Assembly: GCA_013821525.1 (NCBI GenBank)
Contig: JACDGR010000017.1
Span: 1-20,069, forward strand
Reading direction: 5' to 3'
Source: Actinomycetota bacterium
GTDB taxonomy: Bacteria > Actinomycetota > Thermoleophilia > Gaiellales > Gaiellaceae
DNA length: 20,069 bases
Shown here: positions 1 to 7,489 of the stretch, one piece after another
How positions within the stretch are numbered: the stretch's first letter is position 1
Layout of the letters: each line of letters starts with the position of its first letter
The notes under the pieces: model-generated
Databases searched by the model: none
What the model was told of the DNA's origin: nothing
What the model saw: only the letters and a program-made list of their open reading frames with translations
Translations under genes and position numbers: made by a program

Positions 1-1
1 G

Positions 2-607
2 CCCAAGGACACCAACGCGTTGCTGCAGGTGGCAGATTCGGTGGACTTCGAGTTCCGCCTGCTGCGCGCCACGATCGACACCAACACGCGGCAGTACCAG
101 CGCATCGTCGACAAGATCCGGCTCGCGGTGACGGGCCATCGTCAGGGTTCGCTGGCCAAGCGACGCATCGCGCTGTTCGGCCTGACGTTCAAGGCGGGCA
201 CCGACGATCTGCGTGACTCGCCCGCTCTGGCCGTGGCCGCGCTCCTGCGCCAGGCAGGTGCGGAGCTCACTGGCTACGACCCCGGCATGCCAGCGTCCGG
301 CCTCGGCTCCAGTGCGCCGCAGATCGCGGTAGCCGAGGACCCCTACATCGCCGCCAAGGACGTCGACGCGATCGTGATCTTGACGGAGTGGTCGGAGTTC
401 CGGTCGCTGGATTGGCCGCGGTTGGCCACGCTGACGGCCACCCCGACCTTGGTGGACACCCGCAACCTCATCGACCGCGACGTGGCCGCCCGCGCGGGGT
501 TCCGGTGGGTCGGGCTCGGCAGGCGGGCCCGCGCCGTGAGCCAGTCCTACTCGCCCGCAGGCGCGGTGATCGCCTTGACTGACTTCCAGGCGATCACGGC
601 GTCCTAA
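2..607 (+). CDS. UDP-glucose/GDP-mannose dehydrogenase family protein, C-terminal part (5' end outside window)
   Basis: The reading frame is open from base 2 and ends at TAA 605-607, giving about 201 residues against roughly 430-450 for the family, so only the C-terminal half is present. It opens with PKDTNALLQVA, the conserved stretch after the catalytic region of UDP-glucose 6-dehydrogenases. It continues with GLTFKAGTDDLRDSPAL, the signature of the UDP-binding C-terminal domain, and later DVDAIVILTEWSEFRSLDW. The family oxidises the C6 hydroxyl of a nucleotide sugar twice with NAD+ to give a uronic acid donor in the cytoplasm. In this locus it would supply UDP-glucuronate or a similar precursor for the polysaccharide. 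The C-terminal half cannot separate UDP-glucose from GDP-mannose or UDP-ManNAc specificity, so no gene symbol is given. Its stop codon overlaps the stop of the convergent sugar-transferase remnant. Confidence 0.9.
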   Translation, partial: PKDTNALLQVADSVDFEFRLLRATIDTNTRQYQRIVDKIRLAVTGHRQGSLAKRRIALFGLTFKAGTDDLRDSPALAVAALLRQAGAELTGYDPGMPASGLGSSAPQIAVAEDPYIAAKDVDAIVILTEWSEFRSLDWPRLATLTATPTLVDTRNLIDRDVAARAGFRWVGLGRRARAVSQSYSPAGAVIALTDFQAITAS

Positions 608-1158
608 GCGAGCGACCAGTGCTGCACGTAGCGCATGTTGAGTCGGAGGCTCTCCTCCGGGGAGAGGTTGGTGCTCCCGTTGTTCTGCCAGAGACCGGTC
701 AGGCCAGGGTGGACGACGTTCGCGGCTAGGATCCCCGACGGGTAGGCGGCCACCTCGTCCGGACGCGCAGGCCGTGGCCCGACGAGCGACATCGACCCGC
801 CGAGCACGTTGAACAGCTGCGGCAGCCGGTCGAGACCGTTGCGGTGGATCCAGGCGTCCATCGCAGTCGCGTGCTGGTCAGGAACCGTGACGGCGGAGCA
901 GAAGCGCGGGAGGGTGAACGGCGTTCCGCCGTGACCGACATGGGTCTGGCGCACCAACGTCGGGTCACCGCCTGACCGCAGTGCCAGGGCCAACCCGAGC
1001 AGCAGCGGGGCCAGCAGCAGCAGGAGCACGGCGGCCCCCGTCCGGTCGACGAGCCCTTTGAGAAGTCTGCTGATGCCACTCAGCGTCGGACGCGTCAGCC
1101 GGAGCAGCGGCAGCCCGTCCACCGGTTCGACGCACAGGCATGGACCAGCCACCTCCGT
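604..1158 (-). pseudogene. Polyprenyl-phosphate sugar transferase remnant (decayed copy of the gene at 15196-16683)
   Basis: An open frame from a possible GTG at 1152 to the stop at 604-606 gives 182 residues. They match residues about 273-475 of the intact 495-residue transferase at 15196-16683: both share PVDGLPLLRL, the hydrophobic re-entrant helix, LPQLFNVLGGSMS and GPRP. The N-terminal membrane half is missing, and similarity stops near 1158. About 19 residues before the catalytic motif are deleted, and the last 20 residues are gone. The intact copy has SLDELPQL, where Asp-Glu is the catalytic dyad of the PglC/WbaP phosphotransferase superfamily. The remnant reads GLDRLPQL, so the Glu is Arg (residue 109 of the remnant). 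The intact KFRSM motif reads RFCSA. No transferase activity is expected. It lies head-to-head with a decayed LCP gene, the same arrangement as the intact pair. Confidence 0.85.
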
Positions 1159-1176
1159 GAGCCGTCGTTACGCAAA

Positions 1177-1192
1177 TAATCACCGCTGATGA
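1177..1192. promoter_or_regulatory. Operator-like palindrome A (TAATCA-CCGC-TGATGA)
   Basis: An imperfect inverted repeat with 5 of 6 arm positions symmetric, in the divergent intergenic region between the sugar-transferase remnant and the LCP pseudogene. The same arm sequence and 4-base spacer recur at 1329-1344, 16800-16815 and, more weakly, 16852-16867. It is read as a binding site for a dimeric regulator; the regulator is unknown. Confidence 0.4.
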
Positions 1193-1215
1193 CGGTGTCG
1201 CACCATCCCACATGG

Positions 1216-1272
1216 ACCGCTCCTCGCGCGGAAGCGACACGTCAGCGCGCTTTCGGGCGCGCACCCTTAACA
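1216..1272 (+). promoter_or_regulatory. Conserved two-hairpin element, copy 1
   Basis: A 57-base element also present at 13816-13872 with identical internal spacing. It begins with accgctcctcgcgcg (1216-1230), has 32 variable bases, and ends with acccttaaca (1263-1272). CGCT at 1218-1221 can pair with AGCG at 1233-1236. A second stem, GCGCGC 1245-1250 with GCGCGC 1257-1262, has a six-base loop and abuts the acccttaaca block. In the other copy the second stem has a different sequence but remains paired at the same place. In both copies the next gene on the plus strand belongs to this locus (here the LCP pseudogene), so a leader RNA or compound operator read on plus is the simplest view. I cannot match it to a known RNA family. 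Confidence 0.55.
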
Positions 1273-1328
1273 GCAGCACCTCCGGCCGCGAACGTCTTAT
1301 GTCGGCGCTCCCCAGTGCAGTCCAGTGC

Positions 1329-1344
1329 TCATCAACGCTGATGA
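1329..1344. promoter_or_regulatory. Operator-like perfect palindrome B (TCATCA-ACGC-TGATGA)
   Basis: A perfect 6-base inverted repeat with a 4-base spacer, or 7+7 if the flanking C and G are counted. It lies 105 bases before the ATG of the LCP pseudogene. A perfect copy with the same spacer length (16800-16815) occurs in the divergent region of the intact pair. Its right arm could overlap a -35 region, with TAACAA about 19 bases further on. Confidence 0.5.
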
Positions 1345-1433
1345 GTCCGGCTCTCAAAGTGATAACAACCGCTGGTCGGAGCGCGGAAGACTTAAGCGAC
1401 AGAAGCAGGCAGGTACCGGGTCGAGGTTGGTGC

Positions 1434-2464
1434 ATGGTAGCCCACAGGCAGAGCACGATCGAGTACGTCGACGATGACGGCCGACCAGTGCCGATCGCGC
1501 GCAATGGCCGCCTAGTTGTCGTAACCCTTGTAGCGATGGTCGTGCTAGTGGTCGCCGTCGGGGGCGGGGTAGTCCTCCAGCTCAGCCGGGCGGTTCAAAA
1601 CATCATCGCCTGGGCGATAGCCGTCTCCAGCCAACTCTCTACCCGCGGGCGAGTCACCAGTCAAACCGCGACAACGTTCTTAGTCCTCGGCGACGACTTG
1701 CTCTCGCCGGGCCCCCCGACAGGCACCGACTCGGCCGCCGGGGTGAAGCGCGGATCCGCCCGCGGCGAGCCAATCATGCTGGCATCGGTCGCTGCCAGCC
1801 GGATGGGTGGTGCGCTCGACTCCATCCTTTACGACAGATGGGTGACGATCCCCGCCGACAGCCAGATCAAGATCAACGCGGCCCATGCCTTCCGCAGGCT
1901 GAGTCTGCTGACGCAGGCCACTGCGCAACTCACTGGGGTGGACCTCACCCACTCCGCTGCTGTCGGCCGTGGAGCCCAGGTACAGGGAGCCCAGACGACG
2001 AACAACGGCGGCCTCTCCTTCCATCAAGGTACAAACCATCTCGCTAGCACAGAGGCGTCGGCATATGCGCGACAGCGGGGCCCCCCAAACCGCCACCATG
2101 ACCGCGCCTATTGTCAGGAGAACGCCGTCAGGGTATGGCTCTCAAGGGCGTCGTCCAGCGGGGCGCCGTCAGACCCTATCGAGACCCACCGCCTACTCGT
2201 ACCGTAGAGGAGTCGATCTTCCTTGGCGACCTACTCTTGGGCAGCGGCGTGGCGAGCTTGGCCCTGAGCACGCGAGACTCGCGGGAGTCCACTATCAGGT
2301 ATCTGAATGCACGGGTGCCGGGCTTCGGCCGACACGGCCCCCAGGCTGTCGCGTACCGCCACGTGACGCTTGCCCAGCAGTTGTGGAACGCAACTCACTC
2401 GAGCGCGTACGAAGAATACTCCGCTACGCACCCCTCCAACAACGTCCCGAAGGTGCCTGCATGA
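1434..2464 (+). pseudogene. LytR-CpsA-Psr (LCP) family ligase, decayed copy of the gene at 16953-18017
   Basis: From ATG 1434 the frame gives an N-terminal membrane helix and then segments collinear with the intact LCP: TGTDSAAGV, MLASVA, SLLTQATAQLTGV, YARQRG, SRASSSGAPSDP. The frame closes at 2207. The match continues in another frame to 2464 (GFGRHGPQAV, then ATHPSNNVPKVPA against IYPSDKLSDTPA), so there is a frameshift near 2200. The block corresponding to DFAGFQAMVDAVGGIDVKV is deleted. The SIPRDSW motif, which carries a conserved Arg, reads ILYDRW, and the GDLDRAHREQN region is altered. Several independent lesions rule out one sequencing error. Bases before the ATG also align with those before the intact gene (gggtcgagg-tgg then ATG). 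Its final TGA overlaps the ATG of the Wzz/BY-kinase, so translating the 3' end may still help that gene. Confidence 0.85.
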
Positions 2465-3942
2465 CGCTCCACGACTACCTGCGAGTCCTACGAGAGCAGT
2501 GGATCGTAGTCATGATCGCAACCGCGCTCGGCGTTGGCGGAGCCGCAGGCGTCTACTTCTTCAGGTCGCCTGAGTACACCGCTAAGCTGACAATGTACGT
2601 GTCCACCCAGGGCGCCGATACGACTCAGGCAGCTTTCCAAGGTGCCCAGCTCTCCCAGGATCGGGTTGCGTCTTACACGGAGTTGCTGACGAGTTCCCGA
2701 GTCACAACAGATGTCATCGCGAAGCTCGGCCTTCCGGAGACCACAGACGAGCTCGCTAAGAAGATGACGGCGACGAGCAAGCTTGACTCAGTCCTGATCG
2801 ACGTCACCGTGACAGATCCAGATCCACGGCGAGCGACAGAGATCCTGAACGCCGTGGGTCAGGTATTTCCTGACCTTGTGAATGAGCTTGAGCGACCAAC
2901 CATACCGGATGCGACCTCAGCCGTCGCAGTACGCGTTGTGCAACCCGCACAGCTGCCCGACAACCCGTCCTCGACCGGGCTATCCGTGACCCTGACAATG
3001 GGACTACTCGCTGGTCTGGCGATCGGGTTGTGCGGCGCGCTCATCCGCAGCGCTGTCGACGTGTCTGTCAAGGCACCGGAGCAACTCCGGGATGCCGTTG
3101 GAGTAGCAAACCTCGGCACCATCGCCTTCGATTCGCATGTGCCGAGTCGCCCGCTCATTGTCCACGAGAAACCTCAGTCGCCCCGATCCGAGGCGTTCCG
3201 CCAATTACGTACCAACCTGCAGTTCGTCGACGTGGACAACCCGCGTAAAGTGATTATTGTAACCAGTTCGATGCCAGGAGAGGGAAAGACCACTACGATA
3301 GTCAACCTGGCGATCACGCTAGCCTCGGCTGGAGCTCGTGTCCTGCTCATCGAGGCTGATCTGCGAAGGCCGAAAGTGGCAGATCTACTTGGTCTCGAGC
3401 GTACCATCGGGCTAACCAATGTGCTCTCGGGCCGCATGCATGCGGCGCAGGTCATCCAGCCGTGGGGGGAAGGTGCACTTGACGTGATTGCAAGCGGACC
3501 GCTGCCCCCGAACCCGAGCGAATTGCTCTCTTCCCGCCACATGGGTGAGCTCCTTTCGGAGCTGCGGAATCAATACGATGTAGTGCTGATCGACTCGCCC
3601 CCGTTGCTCCCCGTGACGGACGCCGCTGCAATCGCTCCGGTCACCGACGGAGCAATCTTAGTCTGCCGCTTCAAGAAGACCACCTGCGCCCAGGTGGCAG
3701 CGGCGGCTGCCGCGGTGAGCGCGGTCTCGGCATCGCTGCTTGGAACAGTATTTACGATGGTGCCAAGCTCTGGTCCACGCGCATACGCACAGTACAACTC
3801 CTATTACCGAGCCGAACAGCCGGAGGCCCCAACAAATTTGGACGGCCCGACTGCCTCGGGCGACATGCATGGGCGCTTGTCAGCGCTACATGGCGTGCCA
3901 ATTTCGCGAGTACGTCCAAATCCGATGGTGCGAGACTACTAG
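2461..3942 (+). CDS. Wzz-type polysaccharide co-polymerase fused to a BY-kinase (bacterial tyrosine kinase)
   Basis: 493 residues from ATG 2461, preceded by GAAGG at 2449-2453; the ATG lies inside the ATGA that ends the LCP pseudogene. The Wzz/chain-length domain has a first membrane helix at about residues 16-35, an extracellular segment, and a second helix at about 175-195. The cytoplasmic kinase domain follows. It has Walker A SSMPGEGKTTT (Lys276), Walker A' LLIEADLRRP (Asp300) and Walker B VLIDSPP (Asp378). A tyrosine-rich stretch (Tyr442, 445, 448, 449) near the C-terminus is the likely autophosphorylation cluster, followed by a tail of about 45 residues. Families of this kind control chain length and export of Wzy-made polymers through cycles of autophosphorylation, reversed by a low-molecular-weight phosphatase such as the one at 14570-15202. 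The fused architecture is usual in actinobacteria, in contrast to split CpsC/CpsD in Firmicutes. Confidence 0.93.
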   Translation: MTLHDYLRVLREQWIVVMIATALGVGGAAGVYFFRSPEYTAKLTMYVSTQGADTTQAAFQGAQLSQDRVASYTELLTSSRVTTDVIAKLGLPETTDELAKKMTATSKLDSVLIDVTVTDPDPRRATEILNAVGQVFPDLVNELERPTIPDATSAVAVRVVQPAQLPDNPSSTGLSVTLTMGLLAGLAIGLCGALIRSAVDVSVKAPEQLRDAVGVANLGTIAFDSHVPSRPLIVHEKPQSPRSEAFRQLRTNLQFVDVDNPRKVIIVTSSMPGEGKTTTIVNLAITLASAGARVLLIEADLRRPKVADLLGLERTIGLTNVLSGRMHAAQVIQPWGEGALDVIASGPLPPNPSELLSSRHMGELLSELRNQYDVVLIDSPPLLPVTDAAAIAPVTDGAILVCRFKKTTCAQVAAAAAAVSAVSASLLGTVFTMVPSSGPRAYAQYNSYYRAEQPEAPTNLDGPTASGDMHGRLSALHGVPISRVRPNPMVRDY

Positions 3943-4090
3943 TGCACCGTCTGCGCGTCCCGTTATGCTTATTAGGCCCAGTCATAGCAACCACCGAATG
4001 ATAATCCGTCAACTACAGCGGGGCGACAGAAGCGGAGCCCAAACTTCGGGAGCCGTTCGTCCGCTGCGGATGAGGAATTGCGAGGACGTC

Positions 4091-5065
4091 ATGCGACAAC
4101 CCACGATCGCGACAGTAATCCCAACTATCGGCCGCCTGGAGCTCCGGCGGGCGATCGAATCAGTACTGGCTCAGAGTCGGAAGGTCGACGAAATAATTGT
4201 GGTAGCGGATACAGACGAAGAGCTTGATCTTCCAGTGGGTAAAGATATTGTGACCCTTCGGGTCGGACCAGGAGCGGGCGGTAATGTCGCGAGACAGCGT
4301 GGCATCGAGTTCGCCACGAGCGACCTTGTCGCTCTCCTCGATGATGACGACGAGTGGGAGGTTCATCGCCTGGAAAGGCAAGTTGACTTGATTCCTGAAG
4401 GGCTGGGACAAGACTGGATTGTATCGAGCTTCCTCGAAGCCCGCCTCGACAATGGTAAGACGGAAACTTGGCCAGACCGTGCTATCGGCCCCACTGAGAC
4501 GATTCCTGAGTACATATTTCGCAAGCACTCGGTCCGCGCAGGAATGGGATACATTCAAGCTTCAACTCTGTTGTTCCCAAGGCTGCTTGGCCTCGCAATA
4601 CCCTTCGATCCTGCCCTTCGTTTCCACCAAGATATTAGCTGGTTGAATGATGTCTCCACGGCGCGGCCCGGCGTCAGACTAATTCAGGTCCCTGAGCCCC
4701 TGGTGAGGCACTTCATTCAGGCTGGAAGCGTCTCAAAGAAGATATCGGCCGAACAGTCTCTAGGTTGGGCATTTGAACACCTCAGTTCAGACGGACGAAC
4801 TTTTGGCGACTTTGTCTTGACGCATTCCCTCCATGCTGCAGCAAATTCTGGAAATATTCTCCGGATTATCCAAACTGCCATGCAGGCCGGTATTCACGGT
4901 AAGCCTGGACGGCCAGCGGTTCTTTATGCGTGCGCCTTTACGCTTCAGTTCTCCCTGCGGCAGCTTGCTATCGCAGTAAGGCTCTTATTCAAGACGATCT
5001 TGCGCAAGCGCTGTGCCTCGCCCGCGGGTATTATAGTGGCGCCTTTGCGTCCACGAAAAATATGA
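4091..5065 (+). CDS. Glycosyltransferase family 2 (GT-A fold)
   Basis: 324 residues from ATG 4091, with gagga a few bases upstream; an ATG at 4070 is an alternative. The N-terminus TIATVIPTIGRLELRRAIESVLAQ is the GT2 nucleotide-sugar binding strand and helix. VARQRGIEFATSDLVALLDDDDEW places the metal-binding acidic motif at Asp84-Asp87. The middle holds an acceptor region with FHQDISWL, where the ED/QD position is a plausible catalytic base. The C-terminal ~60 residues are hydrophobic and basic (LQFSLRQLAIAVRLLFKTIL), suggesting membrane attachment. It would add one sugar to the lipid-linked repeat unit at the inner membrane face; donor and linkage cannot be read from sequence. It is the first gene of the lower-GC cassette, separated from the BY-kinase by about 150 bases with no gene. 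Confidence 0.88.
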   Translation: MRQPTIATVIPTIGRLELRRAIESVLAQSRKVDEIIVVADTDEELDLPVGKDIVTLRVGPGAGGNVARQRGIEFATSDLVALLDDDDEWEVHRLERQVDLIPEGLGQDWIVSSFLEARLDNGKTETWPDRAIGPTETIPEYIFRKHSVRAGMGYIQASTLLFPRLLGLAIPFDPALRFHQDISWLNDVSTARPGVRLIQVPEPLVRHFIQAGSVSKKISAEQSLGWAFEHLSSDGRTFGDFVLTHSLHAAANSGNILRIIQTAMQAGIHGKPGRPAVLYACAFTLQFSLRQLAIAVRLLFKTILRKRCASPAGIIVAPLRPRKI

Positions 5066-5102
5066 CATCGCGTCCGGTCAGCCCTGGAAACTCTTAGACA
5101 CA

Positions 5103-6416
5103 ATGCCAATAGTTGTGATTACCACCACCGTAAGTATGTTATTGGTCTTGGGCTCCAATAGGAATTCTGCAGCGTGGGCTTTGGGTGGAGCGATAACGCT
5201 GGCAGTATTGGTCCCTTCGCACTCGCCGCCGCACAGCGTCACCGTTTCATCAATTGCTGGGGTGACGGTTCTGCTGGTTGCGGCTGTGGTGAAGAATTAT
5301 AGGGTCTTACGTGTGTGTCGACCTCCGATGACGTTAATACTCTTCCTAACATATTCCGCGGCGGTGTGGCTTAGAGCAGAGAATAAGAACGGTCTACTAA
5401 ATGTCGGTATACAGGGAGCTTTAGTTCTTATGGCGCTGCTGACTGCGGCAGGAACGCATCTTCATCGACGGGTCTTGATCTACGCGCTACTTGGCGCAAT
5501 TTTTGCGCAGTTCGCCCTGGCCTACTCGGAGGAGTTCCTAAGGCTTCCAGCTCTCTGGCCACGCCCAGACGGCTCAGATGTCTTGACTAGTAGATTGAAT
5601 CCTCTCGCGACTGCACTGCCGGGTCGGGCAATGGGCTCGACATCTCAGCCGATTCCATTGGGAATGCTGTCAGGCATGGCTCTAATTTCCGCGCTATGGG
5701 TAGCTTTTCGGACAAGGCGATGGATTCTACCTTTAGTTGCAGCAATTTCCGCCGCCGTAACTATCGTATTTTCCGGTACGAGAAGCGCTCTGGTCGGGTG
5801 TCTACTGGCAGGACTGGTACTACTTCTTCTCACTGCACGGGTGAGTCGAATACCGCGATATTTAGCAGCGTTACCAGTAGTCGTCATCCTTTACTTGGCC
5901 GTCGACCTGCCGGGCCTTCTAGGCTTCGGCGACTTTCAGGGCACCGAGTCATACTCGCATCGGACTAGCGTTCTTCAATCCGCGGAAGCCCTATTTAATC
6001 GGAGTCCCATGGCTGTCTTGTGGGGTTCCGGCTATGACTCGATAGGTACGTTGCTCGGCAGTGGCGTTGCTGGTACCGATGGTATCCTGGTTTTTGATCA
6101 GGAGTTCTTCCGTACCGCAACGGCTGGCGGGTTGACTGGGGGCGTACTGCTCGTCCTCGCAATCTTCAGTGGGTTCAAAAAGGGCGACACTCTAGCTCGA
6201 ATGCTGCTGGCATATGTTAGTTTCTTTCTCTTAGTCTTCGACGGGTTGAGCTGGTTCTTGAGCGCTAGCCTACTCGTTTTATGCGCGTCGGGCCCGTTAT
6301 GGGGCGAGGACGACGACCTGTGTTCAGATAATATTAGTGGAAGTAGAAAGGTAACCGGTGATGAGCCCGGCTGGCAAGAATTGGTGTCGAAGCAGATGCG
6401 AGGCATAGGTCAGTGA
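5103..6416 (+). CDS. Wzy-like polysaccharide polymerase / O-antigen ligase-type membrane protein
   Basis: 437 residues, strongly hydrophobic, with about ten to twelve predicted membrane helices from residue 1 to about 400 and a hydrophilic C-terminal tail (GEDDDLCSDNISG onward). A long loop around residues 150-180 and another around 275-325 (FGDFQGTESYSHRTSVLQSAEALF, then WGSGYDSIG) fit the large periplasmic loops of Wzy/WaaL proteins, in which conserved Arg and His act. Together with the nearby flippase and the Wzz/BY-kinase, this points to the polymerase that joins lipid-linked repeat units outside the membrane. Primary sequence in this family is poorly conserved, so the call rests on topology, loop composition and context. 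The start at ATG 5103 has no clear Shine-Dalgarno sequence. The stop overlaps the GTG of the next gene by four bases. Confidence 0.8.
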   Translation: MPIVVITTTVSMLLVLGSNRNSAAWALGGAITLAVLVPSHSPPHSVTVSSIAGVTVLLVAAVVKNYRVLRVCRPPMTLILFLTYSAAVWLRAENKNGLLNVGIQGALVLMALLTAAGTHLHRRVLIYALLGAIFAQFALAYSEEFLRLPALWPRPDGSDVLTSRLNPLATALPGRAMGSTSQPIPLGMLSGMALISALWVAFRTRRWILPLVAAISAAVTIVFSGTRSALVGCLLAGLVLLLLTARVSRIPRYLAALPVVVILYLAVDLPGLLGFGDFQGTESYSHRTSVLQSAEALFNRSPMAVLWGSGYDSIGTLLGSGVAGTDGILVFDQEFFRTATAGGLTGGVLLVLAIFSGFKKGDTLARMLLAYVSFFLLVFDGLSWFLSASLLVLCASGPLWGEDDDLCSDNISGSRKVTGDEPGWQELVSKQMRGIGQ

Positions 6417-7489
6417 CGGGTAAGCCGGTTGTTCTGCACGTCGTCGAAGCACTTGGCGGTGGAGTGATGGTCGCCGTGCGCGATTACATGTCTTCTACCA
6501 ATGACGATTTTGACCACGTACTTCTGGCCAATACCCGTCAGGGTCATAACACAGGAGATCTTGACGGATATGCGCTAATTCCTCTAGGTAAGCTTAGAAA
6601 TCCAATCGAATTGGTTCGCAAGACTAGGCAAACAATTCGACACCTTGCTCCAGATATTATACATTTGCACTCGTCTTGGGCTGGCCTGTTGGGCCGGATT
6701 TGTTCTCCGCTGGGTACCTCGCTCGTCTATACGCCGCACTGTTACGCGTTCGAACGACGGGATATATCCTTATTTGCGAGAACTCTATTTTGGGTAGCGG
6801 AATGGACTTTGGCGAAACGGCTAACAATTGTCGCAGCTGTAAGCCCCAGAGAAGCTGAGCTTGCTTCTAGGTTGAATCAGCGACGCACCGTAACTTATGT
6901 GCCGAATATCGCTTTGGGCGGGCCTGGCTGTCGAAGTGAATCATCCGCCTCTGAAGTCTGGAATGTAGTTGCCACTGGACGCGTAATGTCTCAGAAAGGT
7001 CCGGAGTGGTTCGCAAGTGTTGCACGTATTGTGCTGGCATCACGTACCGACTTTGCGTTTACTTGGATAGGAGGCGGAGATCGTTCGGGAGAAAAGCTAT
7101 TGATTGACTCTGGAGTAACAGTGACCGGCTGGATGTCGCACCGTGATGTGTTAGGTCTGCTTGCACGGGCGGATCTCTACATACACTCTGCTGCGTGGGA
7201 AGGGGCGCCGATCTCAGCCTTAGAGGCGGCCTCCTACGGGATTCCATGTATATGCCGCGACATACCGGCGATGCGCAGTCTGAATTTCTCGCTCCTTGCC
7301 GATAGCCCAACTGCGGCTGCGGGGCTGCTGCTACAAGTTGCTGACTCAGACGACAAGAGCATTTTCGCTGAACAGTCAAGACAAATTATGGAGCAGCATA
7401 CGCCGGGTGCTCAGCGCGAAATCCTGCTGGGAACCTACGAAGTGGCCCGAGATTCTTTCCGGAATGAGGAAAAGGCCGAATGGAATTGA
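6413..7489 (+). CDS. Glycosyltransferase family 4 (GT-B fold), first of two
   Basis: 358 residues from GTG 6413, which overlaps the stop of the polymerase gene (GTGA). The N-terminal Rossmann domain starts PVVLHVVEALGGGVMVAVRDY, with IIHLHSSWAGLLGR and YTPHCYAFERR further on, typical of GT4 acceptor domains. The C-terminal donor domain has VVATGRVMSQKGPEWFA and the retaining-type E-x7-E motif, AWEGAPISALEAASYGIP (Glu263 and Glu271). The enzyme would transfer a sugar from a nucleotide donor with retention of configuration onto the growing lipid-linked oligosaccharide in the cytoplasm. It sits in a tightly coupled series with the polymerase, a second GT4 and the flippase. Substrate unknown. Confidence 0.9.
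   Translation: MTGKPVVLHVVEALGGGVMVAVRDYMSSTNDDFDHVLLANTRQGHNTGDLDGYALIPLGKLRNPIELVRKTRQTIRHLAPDIIHLHSSWAGLLGRICSPLGTSLVYTPHCYAFERRDISLFARTLFWVAEWTLAKRLTIVAAVSPREAELASRLNQRRTVTYVPNIALGGPGCRSESSASEVWNVVATGRVMSQKGPEWFASVARIVLASRTDFAFTWIGGGDRSGEKLLIDSGVTVTGWMSHRDVLGLLARADLYIHSAAWEGAPISALEAASYGIPCICRDIPAMRSLNFSLLADSPTAAAGLLLQVADSDDKSIFAEQSRQIMEQHTPGAQREILLGTYEVARDSFRNEEKAEWN

Noticed and set aside
1216..1272. Integron attC site or other recombination site for the two-hairpin element
   Set aside because: The ends do not fit attC core consensus, and no integrase or cassette array is present.
1212..1433. Upstream extension of the LCP pseudogene frame to 1212
   Set aside because: It is rich in Arg/Ser without homology and covers the two-hairpin element and a palindrome. 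The intact paralogue aligns from ATG 1434.
1969..2460. N-terminal extension of the Wzz/BY-kinase upstream of ATG 2461
   Set aside because: The extension is read through the LCP pseudogene in another frame, has no homology, and the ATG at 2461 has a good ribosome site and matches the usual Wzz start.
3943..4090. Promoter or terminator between the BY-kinase and the first glycosyltransferase
   Set aside because: No stem longer than about three pairs with a sensible loop and no convincing -35/-10 pair could be supported by eye.
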